A stretch of 64,000 nt of DNA, taken from Immersiella caudata (taxonomy: Eukaryota; Ascomycota; Sordariomycetes; Sordariales; Lasiosphaeriaceae). The notes under the pieces were generated by a model, which was not told where the DNA came from, ran no database searches, and worked only from the letters and a program-made list of their open reading frames with translations. Positions 45,720-58,402 of this stretch are shown here, piece by piece. Numbering within the stretch: the first letter of the stretch is position 1; each line of letters begins with the position of its first letter. The stretch covers positions 5,022,001 to 5,086,000 of the forward strand of contig JAULSU010000004.1 in assembly GCA_030512335.1 (NCBI GenBank), in the 5' to 3' direction. Position numbers and translations under genes: made by a program.

Positions 45720-46968
45720 GTTCGCTGGAAAGCACCGATCCTGGCGATTTTGGTAGGGAGAGGTTCGACTGCGCGATCTAGACGGAGGATCTGTCGCACT
45801 CTGGTCAGCGACGCCATTCAGGGGGCCGAAGATGGCCGGACAGTCGGGTTTCGGGGCGCGTACCGTGTGATGAGGGCTTGCATATAGGTATTCTTTCTGG
45901 AAGACAGTCGGCTTGAGGTAGGACCGTCTGAATCGTGCGTAACACGAAGACGGCGAGAGGTGGTGAGGAAGAGGACGAGGTTGTGAATGGTGGTGAACCG
46001 TTGCACCGTAGGAAGAAATACTTGACAAAGTAACCAGGAAGGTGCGCGCCTCGCTCCAACTCACCGCAGGCTAGGCTTATCAGCCCCCCTTATCGACGGA
46101 TCATCCTGGAAATGGGCACCCTGATGGCTACTGCCTGCTTCTCTTATCCAATGTTGTTGGCTAGGCCGATTTTGCGAGTGAGCACCCTGATGGCCATTTG
46201 GCTGCGCGGGGGCTGCTGGCCTTTCAGACAACAGCAACAGCAACGGCAACAGCAACAACAACAACAACACATAGGTTTCTGGAATTGATATCCGGAAAAA
46301 GGGAACAGAAGTGAATCTCCCCTTGCAGGAAACTGTGGGTTGCCCCTTTCTAAGTTCGCACAGCGCCGCAAGCGCCCGCACACAACCACGCTGTCTCACG
46401 GCTGGACTTCGAATTGGCGCCTTGGCCTTTGAGTCGTCCACGTACCGCTGACTCGTCGTGGTCCTGTTGGTTCTCTCTTATCCAGGCACGCTGTTGGTTG
46501 TTGTCCACCTCTATTTTGGGGATGTCCCACAACAGGATGCTGAAAGTACCCGAGTCCCACCGCTCCCGTTCCCGACGTTCCCGACACGCAAAGCTTGACG
46601 TCAGTGGATACCAGCGCCTTCCCCGCCCTGCTCCTCAGCGGCTTTTGGTTCCGTGGGCTCAGTTGAAGAAAGGCATTTGCGCTGTGCGACGCCAACACTA
46701 ATTTGTACCCATGCGCAAAAGCTTGACTGCCGGCATCAGAAGCCCCGGCGGAGAATTTCCGGAGCATAAGCCAGCCATCGCCGTCACACCTTTCATCCAT
46801 ACTGCAACGCCTCAACAGGAGGCACCTCCACAGCGGTCTTCTGTGCGACCGGCCGTTTGCTCTGACCGCAGCGGACTGATAGTACTGTGTTTCGCAAGCG
46901 GCGCGAGGGCGCCATTCAATCTGCTGTCGCATCGTTAATGAAAGACACCGTGTTCCGCGGCATCTTCA
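45720..46968. other. intergenic region and ZIP promoter with triplet repeat
   Basis: It holds the ZIP leader and promoter, with a CAA/CAG/CGG-rich triplet tract at 46228-46270, and the 3' flank of the next minus-strand gene. No gene recognised. Confidence 0.5.
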
Positions 46969-47824
46969 TCATAAATACCCCGCCACGCGAGGCTTCTCCA
47001 TGAACTCTTTGACTGCGGTGTGTCAGCATCGAAGAATGCGAAGAGGAAAGGAAATCCTTACTCTCTTGCCATTTTCCCTTCTTCACCACCGTGTGCGACG
47101 CATGAACATGCCAAAGCCACAAACACCAAAAAGCCATCAGACCATCCATCATACGCCTTGTCAGCGGCTCGAGGACCATCAACATAAACTCCGGCTGTCC
47201 TTGCTGCATCCCCTCCGCCTGCGTCGCCACCATCCTGCCAGTCGAGTCAAACCATTCGCACGTCCCATGCGTTTTATTGATCTTCATCCAGAAGAAGTAC
47301 CTCTCATTCTTCGGCCTTTGCTTGCCTTTCCCCCCCTCCCCTTCAGAAGCCAACGTAGCTCGGTAGCCCGAGTGGGGAAAGGGGGCTTTCTTCAAAGCGA
47401 GGTGATTTCCCAGCGCCTTTCTCGTCACCGATTGGAGACTACACTGGAAGTTGCCGGAAAATATGTCGGCGAGATGGCCAATGTTGTAAATGTGTTTTTG
47501 TCGATTGGCCACGTTGGGCGTCCCGTCCTGTCTTGTGCGGACGCGATATTCCAATCGGTGGAACTCAATGTTTGTGGTGGCCTCTCCCTGGGCGTGGATT
47601 ACCCTTGATAGCTCATACAGCGGTGATGACTCGTTTGGTGAGGCGTAGATGAAGCGACCATGCATCACATAGTTGATGGGCTGCAGGATCTCATCGGGGT
47701 TGTCGACCTTTTCTTGGTAGTCGGGTGGCGCCTCTGAAGGGAGAGCTGGAGCCCCTGACGCGACAGTGCTAAAGTTAGGGGGGGCGTCGGTGTAGCTTCC
47801 TTGCGCGGGGAAGGTTGATGACAT
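46969..47824 (-). CDS. conserved fungal protein of unknown function
   Basis: Two exons (47824-47062 and 47012-46969) give 268 residues. The 49-nt intron (GTAAGG donor) yields the ending KWQEIKEFMEKPRVAGYL, far more regular than the unspliced read-through. The family is common in Pezizomycotina: a disordered N terminus (about 40 residues), then INYVMHGRFIYA, PLYELSRVIHAQG, FHRLEYRVRT, HIYNIGHLADIF, a Lys-rich middle (EGGKGKQRPKNERYFFWMK), CEWFDSTGRMVA and a hydrophobic helix at MMDGLMAFWCLWLW. I know no assigned activity for it. The beta-rich core could suggest a LURP/Tubby-like fold, but that is a guess. No operon-like link to its neighbours. Confidence 0.82.
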
Positions 47825-49133
47825 GGTGGTCTCTTTTGGTTGGGAGGGATGTTGGGATCACAACTGGGCGTAGGCTGACGGCAAATCACTCAAGTACTCT
47901 TTTGTCGTCGACGTTGAACTGGAGGGGCTGTGCCAAGTCCGCCTGACACAATGCCCAGAGTCGCACTGCCATGACCCCATGCAGTCTGATTTGCCGACTG
48001 AACCGACACCGAGGCTCAATTGGGGTCGTTGGTACCGTGACGTTGGCACGTAAACACCATCAACCAGAGCCATTTCCTATCTCCAGGCATCAGTCTTGGA
48101 TTGCTGTCTCTGCACCCGAATCTTTGGGGCAGCCATCAGCGATGCTTTCGCCAAGGGACCCGCGTTTTGGGCAGGTGAGGTCATTGCGGGGTGAAACTCC
48201 CCTGACCCTCTTCTCCACCACGGAAAAACGCCATGTGGGTGCCAAGCCTAGGTGATAAGATAAGAGCCCCACCTCCAGTAAGCCAGATTGCAGCTCAGAC
48301 ATTCTCGCACTTGACGACAATGGATCCCTCGACCATACCAATTCACGATGGAGGCAACTCAAACAACCACCCGCGACACCGTGGGATTGCTACTTCGTGA
48401 GCTGTGCTACTGACTGCCGTCTAGTTTAAATACAACCTCGGCAAAGCCCTGCGCTTTCTGCTCCTGCGATACCTCTCCCCCGACATTCCCCGAAACGCGT
48501 CCAAGTGACCTCGATCGCTTCGAACTGCAACCCCGAGCCCCGCTAATGCCAACCACCGCGAACACATTGCTGGCTTTGGCCACGATGTAAGTTCATAAAG
48601 GAATCCCAACCTGACGGGAGTGCGACGTTGTGTGCCATGTGCCACACGCCGGAGGGAGCACAAAATACAGGCGCACAGATTGTCTCGGCCACTGAATTGA
48701 GGCTCAAGGCGAGGGGCAGGCTGTGATGGTGCGACCGATGCAATATCGACGTCGGCTCTCGAGGTTTTACTTCCCCCCACGCTCGGCTGCTGCTCTCCGG
48801 ATCCGGGAGGGTGCAGGATCCGAGCATGTCGTGCCTCCGTCTGGAGCCGTCACGATGCGGAGCCGTCACGATGCGGAGCCGCCGGACCAAGTGCCGACCC
48901 GGAAAATCGAGGCGCACACGCTAGACCTGTCTGCGACAGATACACGCGCCTAACTTCACAAGATTTGTGGCGCTATCAACGGCGAGATTCAGGGGCAACG
49001 GCTCGCGCGGACAGCTCGAACGAAGAGGAGGACTGCAATACGCGTGGATAGGGAAATGGTATCACGAGTTATCCAACCGTCTAGATGTACATGGTCAATA
49101 TGTGCAACACGACTTCGTCAAGCCAGAATGCCT
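47825..49133. other. intergenic region with short tandem repeat
   Basis: It contains a 16-bp unit (GGAGCCGTCACGATGC) repeated 2.4 times at 48843-48881. No gene recognised. Confidence 0.55.
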
Positions 49134-52006
49134 TCAGTCAAACAACAGACCGGCTCGAAGCAGCGCGCTCGCTTTTTGCCCGCCATTCTTCTTCTCTCGC
49201 TCGCAGATCATGCGGTGGGATCGCTGGGCAACATCCGGGCTGCTGCTGCTATGGAGGTCCGCCAGCATTTGCAGCGTAAATATGGTCGACGGGTGTGTCC
49301 CGCCCAGCAGCTTCTCTCGTATCTTCAAAACTTTCCGGAGCTGCTGGTCCGCCCCGGCAATGTCTCCGCGCGCCGCTTGGAGAAGCGCGCTCGTACTCAA
49401 CGACACCTGGATGTCGTAGCCTTCAGACCCGAGAACCTTGGCTTCGCCAGCCAAGACGCGGTCGAGCATCGTCCTCGCACCCTCCAAGTCGCCCGTGTCG
49501 TACAAGTATCTCGAGTAGTTGTTCCTGGTTATGATGGTATCAGGGTGCTCCTCCCCGATCATCTCCTCTCTGCGCCGCAGCGTCTCTGCGTATTGCGCTC
49601 CCGCCTCTTCGAGCTTCCCCTTGCGGTGTAGTACCATGCAATGGATGTTCAAGCTCACCAGGGTATCAGGGTCGTCTTCACCAAGCACTCCCTTCCGTCC
49701 GTTTAGCGCCCGCAATGCCGTCACCTCGGCGGCATCCAAATCGTCTAGTTCCAGCAGCGTAATCGTCAGATCACTACAGCTCTCCATTGTGTCGGGGTGC
49801 TCCGCGCCCAACGTCTTCTCCCTTCCAGCTACCGCCCGTCGTAGCATTGCCGCAGCTTGGTTTAGCTCTCCACAGTGTAACAGTGCCTCGCCCAACGTCT
49901 GTATGCTGTCGATTGTCATCACATCATCCGCTGGCAACAGGCTCTGACGGATTTCCAGCGAGCGGTGGCAGTAATCCAACGCCTTTTCGTAGCGCCCTCG
50001 CGACATGTGGTACAGCGACACTGCTACCATTAAGCGCGCTGCTTCAAGCTGTACATCTGCGTCTTCGAACTCATACCCGAGCGCCAGTGTGGTATGAGGC
50101 ACCATCGCCTCGTACAGCGGCCATTCCGCATACTTCTGCTTTCCCGGCCCAGGAAACGCCGCAGCAAGCAGCTTCACAGCCTCTCCTTGCCAGTGGTTCA
50201 GCGTCCCGCGCGCCTCGAGCCAGCGCTGCCCAGCCATAGCGACAAGTCGATGCGTCTTGCACACTGCGTCCTTCCCGCGCGTCGCCGTCAGCAAAGAGAA
50301 CGCTTGAAGTGCACCTAGCGCGGTGCGAAATCCCGTTTCTGTCTCTTTCTCCTTGCGCAGCAGGTACACCGGAACGGAGTGGTAATCCAGGACAGCAACA
50401 ATCGACAGGATATCCGCCGCGCGAGGGGCGTTCTTTGAGATCTGATCAAACGACAGCTTCCAAGTCCTCATTACGCTGTTCTCGGTGTCGATCTCTCTTC
50501 GCGGATCCTCCAAATGTTCGCTCAGGAGCTCCTTGGCGTCCTCATCCCCTGCGAAGAGCGTCTCGAGGTACTCGGCCACGGTGAGGCAGTTCTCACTGAT
50601 GAATGCGGCGGCTTGGGTTATGGCCAGGGGCAGGTGGTTGAGCTCAGCCACGAGCTTCATGGCGTCGTCCTCGTCCCAGTCTTCTTCGACCATCTTGGAG
50701 CGCAGCAGCTCTATCGACTCTGCTGGCGTCATCACGGAGACATCAATCGGTCGTTGCCTCCCTGACAAGCGCTCGCCGACGCGGCGATCGCGAGTTGTGA
50801 TTAGCACGGATGATTGCTGAGACTTGGGGATATATCGCGCGTATGTTTTCGTCGAGGGGGCGGACGAGGCACCGGTGCGCCGCCCGTGGAAGAGAGACTC
50901 GTCGTCGGCGTTATCGAGGATGAAGAGCCACTTTCCCACCTCGTCCGAGCTGAGCCCGTCGTAGACGAGTTGTAAGGAGTCGGCGTCGGGTTCGTCCCAG
51001 CCGGGGAAGGCCATGCGGCGCGCGATGTGGTGGTAGGATTCTTCGAAGCGGACGGGGTCGCTGGCGTAGACCCAGAAGACTTGGGCGTCGGAGTGTCGGT
51101 CGCGGTACAGGTAGGCGTATTCGATGGCTATTTGGGTTTTTCTGGGGGTGTTAGTTGTGAGCTAGGGCTTCCAAGGGAGAGTGGAGACTGAGAGAAAGGG
51201 GGAGAGAAGGGGATGGAGACGTACCCGATGCCGCCGAGACCTGCCAAGGCGACGGCGGGTTGTGTCTTGAACCTTTCGTCGATTGCGTCCAGAGTCGTAC
51301 TTCTTCCGAGGAAGTTTGGGTCGCGGTTGAAGGGGACCATAAACACGGGAGCTCTCGCAGCTGGACGCGCAGGCGACGAAGCGCGCGACATGGAGAAGGA
51401 TGGTTGAGACGGCGGCGACTGACCGTACGCTGGGGGGACATCAAACTTGGGGAGAGAGTAGTCTTCCGACGACGAGCTACCGACCGGTCCGCTGCTCTGT
51501 ACGGTAACATGCACATTCGACCCCAGGAAGTTGAACAGTCCGCTGCCAACACCGCCATTCTTGTCCCCATCGGCCATGTGGAAGGCGCTTACTTGCGCTA
51601 GCAGGGTGAAGTTGGCCTTGAAGGCGGCATCGATGCGCTCGATCTCGGACTCCATCAGCACGCCCACAATAGCCTTCTTCCCGCGCACCCACGACGACTC
51701 ATTCTTCTGTGGCAGCGCCCGCGAGATCAGTTCGTCCAGCTGCTCTGCCTGCACAGCGCAGTTGCGCACCACGGGCAGGATCATCTCCTGCGATCTCTCG
51801 TCAACGACCCCTGCATCCATGCGCAGCATGATCTTCTTGACCAGATCCACCATCAGCGGGAGTCGCGATCGCACGCTCTGGAAAACCGCCGGTATACCGG
51901 CGACATCGGCCTCGAGGCGCCGGAGTTGTCGGAGCACCTTGCCGCCGAACTCGATGAACTGCACCAGGGCCGAAGCCAGCCCCACCATCGCGAGAGCTTC
52001 CGCCAT
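49134..52006 (-). CDS. NLR: SesA-like, NB-ARC and TPR domains
   Basis: Two exons (52006-51225 and 51141-49134) give 929 residues. The start at 52006 has an ideal context (CCCACCATGG) and opens directly into a SesA-like N-terminal domain (residues 1 to about 150: VGLASALVQFIEFGGKVL, IPAVFQSVRSRLPLMVDLVKK). A Ser/Pro-rich linker follows. The 83-nt intron falls within the P-loop codons (GLGGIG before, KTQIA after). NB-ARC: P-loop 254-263, Walker B WLFILDNADD near 332-341, SSVLITTRDR, and LNHLPLAITQAAAFI (GLPL-like). The C terminus (about 630-905) has tandem kinesin-light-chain-type TPRs with the typical LG..HPDT spacing. Fungal NLRs sense non-self or ligand signals and trigger a response through the N-terminal domain or a neighbouring effector gene. 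It diverges from the amine oxidase gene; the start codons are 574 bases apart. Confidence 0.92.
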
Positions 52007-52580
52007 GGTGGGCGAGTGCGAGAACGTCGACAGGAGCACGAGTAGGGGTATCGCCAGTCCCGTCGCGTGGGCGACAATGCGGAATGGAGGTTGCGGCTCT
52101 CTTTGCGGAGTCCTTGGGGAGAAGAAGCGACGTCGAGCTTGATCTTCGTTTCGACCCCTCCTCTCTGGTCCCCTCCCCTGGCCGCCCCATCGGCGCAGCA
52201 TTATTGCTCCCGCCCGCACCTTTTCGTCCGGAAGGAGCTGTGGTGAGGGGCAGTGGCCAGCCCAGCTAGGCTGCTAGGTTCCAGGGGGGCTTCGACGCGG
52301 AAGCACGGGAACATCTCGGTTCGGGCTTTTCCTAGCGTCAGGCGAAAATTGAGAGAGAGGAACGCACGGCCAATGAGGGCGTTTTGAGTATCATGCCTGG
52401 GACGTGTGTCACCCCGAATGGGCTTAGCTGCTCCCTGCCAGAGGGGCTCTCGCGGGGCGCAGCGGTCTGGCTTGGCGTGAAGGAATGCCCCTCCATTTGT
52501 TGGCGTCTGGCCGAGTTGTCGGCAGAGAGGGCTTTATATGTTCGACCTGGAGAGGTGTTTTTTTTGTGAAAGTCGGCAAA
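52007..52580. promoter_or_regulatory. shared divergent promoter of NLR and amine oxidase genes
   Basis: 574 bases lie between two divergent starts. An upstream in-frame extension of the NLR frame to 52219 is probably leader. The plus-strand side ends in T-rich DNA (TGTTTTTTTTGTG) just before the oxidase start. Shared control is possible but unproved. Confidence 0.45.
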
Positions 52581-54364
52581 ATGGAAGGACGGAATCACTC
52601 CAGCGCGGCTTTCATACCTGCGGGGAGCGTCTCCCGTATGAAGGGGGATTTGCTAAAGTGTTCTGAGGACTTGATAGTTGGGTATCGACCGAGGCCCGCG
52701 ATTCGGGAACGCCCAGCGGAGAAAAACCCGCGGGTTGGTGTTATCGGGGCTGGACTGGCTGGCTTGCGATGCGCTGAGGTGCTTCTTGATGGTGGGATGG
52801 ATGTTACTTTGTTGGAGGCCAGGGATAGGATTGGTGGGCGGGTGAGTTGGAATTGAATGAGGGGTTATGAAGAGGGTGCTGATATGGTGTAGATTCATCA
52901 AAAGGAGCTCGGCGGTCAGTCTTTGGACATGTGAGTCTGGACCGGCCATATCGAGGGACAAATAGTGCGGTTGCTGACTGGCTTAGGGGCCCGAACTGGA
53001 TCCATGGAACCGATGACAATCCTGTGTGGAAGCTCGCCCAGGAGAAAGCATCGCTTTGTGTGGTCCCCGACACAATGAAGGTCTTTCAGACTGACGGGAG
53101 GGCCATGTCCGAGGAGGACGCCGAGTCGGGACTGGAGACCGTTTGGGAACTTATTGAGCAGGCGTTCAAGTACAGCAACGAGGAATGTCTGAAGGTCGAC
53201 TCGGCTCAGACCTTGGTTGACTGGTTCCACGATAAGCTGAAGGAGGGGACTCTTTCTGAAGAGCAACGCGAGAGGGTTCTTCTCTTGGCTGAGATGTGGG
53301 GGTCTTTTATTGGCGACTCGTGGCATCGACAGAGTCTGCGGTGGTTCTGGCTCGAGGAGTGTCTCGAAGGGGAGAACCTCTACGTCATGGAGAACCATGG
53401 CCCGATCATCCAACACATCGCGGCGAAGGTTCTCGATCGCGCCCTTGTCAGCCTTGATACAATGGTTATCAGCATTGAAAACGGCCCGGACTATGACTTC
53501 GGCGGGGGTATCGACCCCAAAGACCTGAGGGTCGCCGTCCGCACCGAAAACCCCGACGCAATCTGGGAGTTTGACGAAGTTGTCGTCGCCGTTCCTCTCG
53601 GGTGCCTCAAGAAATCCACGCCTCAGTTCCATCCCCGGTTGCCGTCCAGCATCGAAACGGCCATCTCCAACGCATCCTACTCCAGCCTCGAAAAGGTCTA
53701 CATCACCTTTACCACCGCCTTCTGGGAGACGCCTGACGCCCCTTTCCCCGCCTTTGCCCACTTCCTCAACGCCAAGTCGTACGTCCCTGAACCTCAAAAG
53801 CACCAATCCATCGAAATGCTGCCGCTCTCCTCACCAACCGTATTCGGTTCCCATGCAAAACCCACCCTCCTCATTTACACGCACGATCCTCTCGCGAAGC
53901 AAGTCTGCGCTCTTATCAGCGGCCTCGATCCCAACAGCGAAGAGTACTACACCCGTCTCAACACCTTCTTCAAGCCATACTACTCTCTCCTCCCCAACTA
54001 CGATGAATCTTCACCCAACTGCACGCCCTTCGGCTTCCTAGCAACAGACTGGCACGGCGACGGTCTAGCCGGGAACGGATCGTACACCAACTTCCAGGCT
54101 AGCGATACGCATGAGCAAGGGGAAAATATACGGCTTGATGAAGATGTGAGGGCTATAAGAGCGGGGATGCCGGATAGGGGGATTTGGTTTGCGGGAGAGC
54201 ATACGGCGCCTTTTGTGGGGTTGGGGACGACGACGGGGGCGTATTGGAGCGGGGAGATGGCGGCGTTGAAGGTGCTGGCTGCTAATGGGATGGTTGGGAA
54301 TTTGAAGAAGCTACTAAGAGAGAGGAGTGGCAGAGAGGTAGGGAGAAGTTATGGACAGAGATAA
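52581..54364 (+). CDS. FAD-dependent amine oxidase
   Basis: Three exons (52581-52841, 52893-52930, 52987-54364) give 558 residues; introns are 51 and 56 nt. The second exon is only 38 nt. The FAD dinucleotide fold is at residues 52-87 (VGVIGAGLAGLRCAEVLL, LLEARDRIGGR). GPNWIHG follows the third exon start, and the C terminus has GIWFAGEHTAPFVGLGTTTGAYWSG, which closes the FAD site. This is the flavin monoamine/polyamine oxidase superfamily. No peroxisomal SKL-type end (it ends RSYGQR) and no signal peptide, so it is probably cytosolic. The substrate is unknown. It would release H2O2, which could link it to the adjacent NLR, but that is inference. The ATG at 52581 is preferred because the next in-frame ATG at 52638 would still keep the FAD fold but shorten the N terminus; both are possible. 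Confidence 0.88.
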
Positions 54365-55540
54365 GGTGTGGATAGAGGTTGTGGTGAGGAAGGGGAGTTG
54401 AAGTAGTGGTTGGAAAGGCGGGAGATTTGGAAACTGAGTGCCTTAATGGCCACAGAGTAAGAGGGAGGTGCGTGGTAGGTTGGTCAAGTCGCTGCTCTTC
54501 TACACCAGAAATAAGAGTTCGTTTTAGATGGTTTTGGTGAGTTGCCTCGGGCGCCGTAGAGACCCTACGAGGTTGAGACACAGTAGATCAATCGCAGAGA
54601 CGTACAATTGTTAAATCATAGATAGGTCGTGCTTTATTGTCGTCGTGCTCGATGTGAGAATCGAGAGTTCGCAAACAAAGAACTTTATCGACAGCTATTG
54701 TCGGTTTCAACATAAAACTGGCATAATGTTAGGGAAAGGCTAACTGAGAACAATACCTTTTCCGGAAAATCGGATTCGGCAGCTGGCTGCATCCTGCGGT
54801 TGTATTGATGAACGAGAGAGGCGTGATCATGAACTCTGCAATTTCAAACCCTCGAGAGGGCCTTTGACGGACAAAAAGCTCGTATCAGCCCTTGAAAGCT
54901 TCCGATTGGCTGAACATCGTCCAGTGGCTGCAGGAGCGCTCGTGCCGACCGATTGAACAGCTCGAAGACGGTGGTTTGAGTTTCCAGATCACTACCACTG
55001 CGCTCTGTCGGCATCATTTCTTGAAAAATTTCACCGCGCCTCCACTCCGTTGTTGCTCCTCTCTCTGGAGCCTGGTAATTAGCGTCGTTTTACTATACTT
55101 CTCTGTCTCTTGGACGCGGTTCCACTTGTGAACACGACCCCTTGTCGACTACGGGATGATCTACCAGAATTGGGGTACATACCTACGTATTGCTGAACAG
55201 ATAGCTTATAATGCCCTCTCCTGCCCCTCGCCCTACCCATGGTGATGGGGGAGTTTCTGGATTTGTGAGAAGTAGGGTTGGGGGATCGCGAGAGGCACTC
55301 GTGTTGGGTCGCAAACTGGGTCCGCTTCTGTTTGAGTGGTCGGTCACCCACAAATGGACTGTGAAAGGCGGAAGGATCCAGAGGCATACAACCCCGCAGC
55401 TGTAGGCCTCAACTCTTGGCACTTTCCAAGGTAGATATGTTCGATCTACGCCTTACCTGCTTCCAAAAGATGTCGGACGTCGCGCCTTCCCCATCAAATC
55501 CGCCTTTCTTCAATTTTTGGCTATCAGGTTAAACGACGCA
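54365..55540. other. intergenic region between amine oxidase and DUF4238 genes
   Basis: No gene or RNA recognised. Confidence 0.5.
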
Positions 55541-58084
55541 ATGTCATTCCTTCCCGAGTGCCAATACCAGCATTTTGTGCCCCAGTTTCTCCTCCGAAAC
55601 TTCTCCCACCCCTACAAGCCGACAGGGCCGCGCAGAAGGGGCAAGGACAAGCAGAAAAATGGCCCTCTTCGAGGAGAAACCGTCGTTCGCAGCATTGACC
55701 TCAGACCCAACGAACCCGTCATCTGCGAGCAGCCCATCAAACGCATCCTCGGCCAGATGAATGTGTACGATGACTCCACCAAGCCATCCCTGAAGGAGCA
55801 GCGCCAGCTCGAAGAAATTTTTGGCAAGTTTGAGAACCAGGTTGCCCGAGTATTTTCCAAAATTGTCAAGGGCCACGACGAGCACCAGAAAAAAGTCGAG
55901 ACGAAGCAAGACGGCGGCTCGGACACCATCGGCGGAGTCTGTCTAACACGCCCTGAACGCGACTGCCTTCGCAAGTTTCTCTTCATCCTCCATTACCGCA
56001 GCGGTCGTCTTCACGAACGGTTCAATCACCAAGCGGCCAGCGAGTACAACGCCAACGACAAAGAGTTTATGCAAGAACACATGGAAGAGAAGGGCTACCA
56101 GCGACCCCTGAGTGTGTGGTTCGACAACCTCAAGGCCATCATCGACATCGACATGGACGTCGAGGGAAAGTGGCGCGAGGAGCTACCCAAGCGCATGTTT
56201 CCCGACGACGCAATGGGATTCATAGTCCACACCGGCTCCTATTACATGTCCATCTGCACGCCCGCGAATCCCGACGATGAGTTCATTTTGACGGATAATA
56301 GCTATGGCGTGTTTGAAGGACCCAACACTTTCACCCGGAACAAGGAGACTGGCGAGATCGAAGAATCGGTGCACTGCCCCTTGCACTACTTTGCGCCTGT
56401 GTCGCCGAGACTCATGATCGTGTGTCGGAGCAACTTCCTGCCAAACCCTTTGGAGGATGCCGACGAACGCATCAAGGAGTGTCGGGAGGAGATGCGTCGG
56501 GCATCCCTCGACAGCGTGTTCAGCGAGGACCTCATCGCCAAGTGTCGACTGCGAGAGCTACCAGTGGTCAAGGCGAGGAACAGTTACAGCCAAATCGTCG
56601 ACGGCAAGATTTTTGCTATGCCTGGTCATGACGGCACACGGAGGAAGACGGACCGGTTCGTTTTCGACATTTTCCCAGTAAACTCGTGGCACGTGAACAT
56701 GATCAACTCAATCTTGCTGGAAAATCTTGGGCCGTGCACGAGCGTGGTGTTCAACTCTACAGACTCGCTAGCCAAGACGCTGGAGTGGTACCTTGGCGCG
56801 CCTTGCGATGTTGCGGGGAAGGTTTATATTGGCAAGGACGGCGAGGATGACATGAAAGTGGAAGCTTTGAGAAAGTTGGAGGCTGTCTCGAGGTCGCTTG
56901 GCTCGACCAAGAAGACGGTTACCGGCAGACTAGACGTGCCGCTCGGCAATACCGATAGCCATGAGGCATTGCGCAAGCAGTTCCGAGTCAATCGAAACAT
57001 GTGGAAAAAGCTCAAGGTGGACGAGGATCGGGAGCTGAGAGAGTTTCTGGATATGATGGAAGAGCCGGAACAAAAGCCTTTTGCAGGCTATATTCTCTTG
57101 GGTATGCTTTGGAGTGTCAACCCAACAGGGTGCATTGCTAACCTCGCATTTCCAGGCGGTTCGCAAGAGAAAATGGAGGAGGATATCGATCAGGCCAGGC
57201 GCATGTGGAACCTCCGGATCAAGATTGACAAATGGTCTGTTGGTGTTCGAGAGGACATTCGGCAGAGGAATCGTCTGCTGCTCGAGGCAGCTTATCGGGA
57301 TCTTCCACAACGTCGTTTTTTCATGTACGGGAAGTTGTGGCGAGCCACGGCCATTCGTCATTTTGCCAAAAAGGGGCCTGGTCAACGAAAAGAGCCGCTT
57401 TCCAAGACTCAGTGCTCTGGACCGGAGGATCTTCTCCCTCCAAGTAAACGCCGCTTGCCTTCTCTTCTCTTTTTACTTTTCAAGCGAATGCTGACTGAAC
57501 GTCCAGTGTATCGTGTGATTCGGTCCGACCGCTTCAACCAGCTCGTTCACAACGTCATTCACATTGATATCAAACATCAGGAGCCGGACTCTATGTGGCC
57601 GGATATGTGGGAGCCACTTCGTCCATGGGATCCCATGACCTTCTTCCTGAGATGCGGTGCCATTACATCTGCCGTCAACATGCCAGGTGAGCCCCATCTT
57701 TGAACAAATCGTCGAATATCGCACATGAGCTGACCTATCCTGGTTTCAGGCTTCATCCGCGATTGTGGTGAGTAATGATCCTCTGCCCCCTCCCCTTCCT
57801 TCTGGATCTTTAGACACTTACGAGATGCAGGGATCAAAGAAGTCGAGGATCTTGCACGTCAAGCGCAGATCGATGTCATGAAGCGAGGTCTGCATCTGGA
57901 CGGCGACAAGCCGGAGTGGTCGGTTCTCGACGAGGGCGAGAGGATTGAGCTGCTGACTCGCTCTATCGTTCGAGAGAAGTTCACCGCTGCGCTGAAGAGT
58001 AGGATACGCTTGCAGCCGCTGAAGGAGTTCAAGAGAGCCTTCTTTGAGTATGCGTACCCGACTCCCCCCGTTGGGTGGAGATAG
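55541..58084 (+). CDS. DUF4238-family protein with micro-exon
   Basis: Five exons (55541-57101, 57156-57443, 57507-57686, 57750-57767, 57831-58084) give 766 residues. Residues 8-22 (QYQHFVPQFLLRNFS) are the N-terminal signature of DUF4238, a family found in bacteria and fungi whose activity is not known. The core continues with the IKRILGQMNVYDD block, a LRKFLFILHYRSGRLHERF block and FILTDNSYGVFEG, all typical. The first intron is 54 nt and in frame, so an unspliced read-through would add 18 residues; its branch site TGCTAAC and TTTCCAG end favour splicing. Exon four is only 18 nt (GFIRDC), flanked by two 63-nt introns. The C terminus is acidic/basic helical. The start at 55541 is the first ATG; nothing upstream is needed. 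Located between the amine oxidase and HET genes, in the same orientation as both. Confidence 0.84.
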
Positions 58085-58402
58085 GGCTGGGGGTGAAATT
58101 TGAGGGTCCTGACGTGTCGGTTGGGGGTTCTGTTCTCGCATAACCACAATGCCTACCTAGCTAGCAAGGCCATCTCTCCGCTTGGTTCTGAAATGCAGCC
58201 ATGGTGGTCCTCGCCCCTTTTCACTGCGATTTGAGGTTTTGCTTTCCCTGCATATTTTCCCCCCTCCCTGAACTTGACCTTTCAACGGTGAAAGCATTGA
58301 GGGCCTGGAGGGTCAGGTGACTGTCTCAGATGCAGGTGGGAACCCCGCCACATATGGTGACGATTTTCCCGCTGGCAACCAGCCAAACACCAAGACGACA
58401 AA
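58085..58402. other. spacer between DUF4238 and HET genes
   Basis: 318 bases separate the stop and the next start on the same strand. It should hold one 3' end and one promoter. Nothing else is seen. Confidence 0.5.

Noticed and set aside
44811..45887. 358-codon plus-strand frame
   Set aside because: Fully antisense to the ZIP transporter; a mirror effect of its codon bias.
45720..46064. N-terminal extension of the ZIP frame
   Set aside because: Ser/Pro/Arg-rich and unlike ZIP N termini; the ATG at 45719 has the better context.
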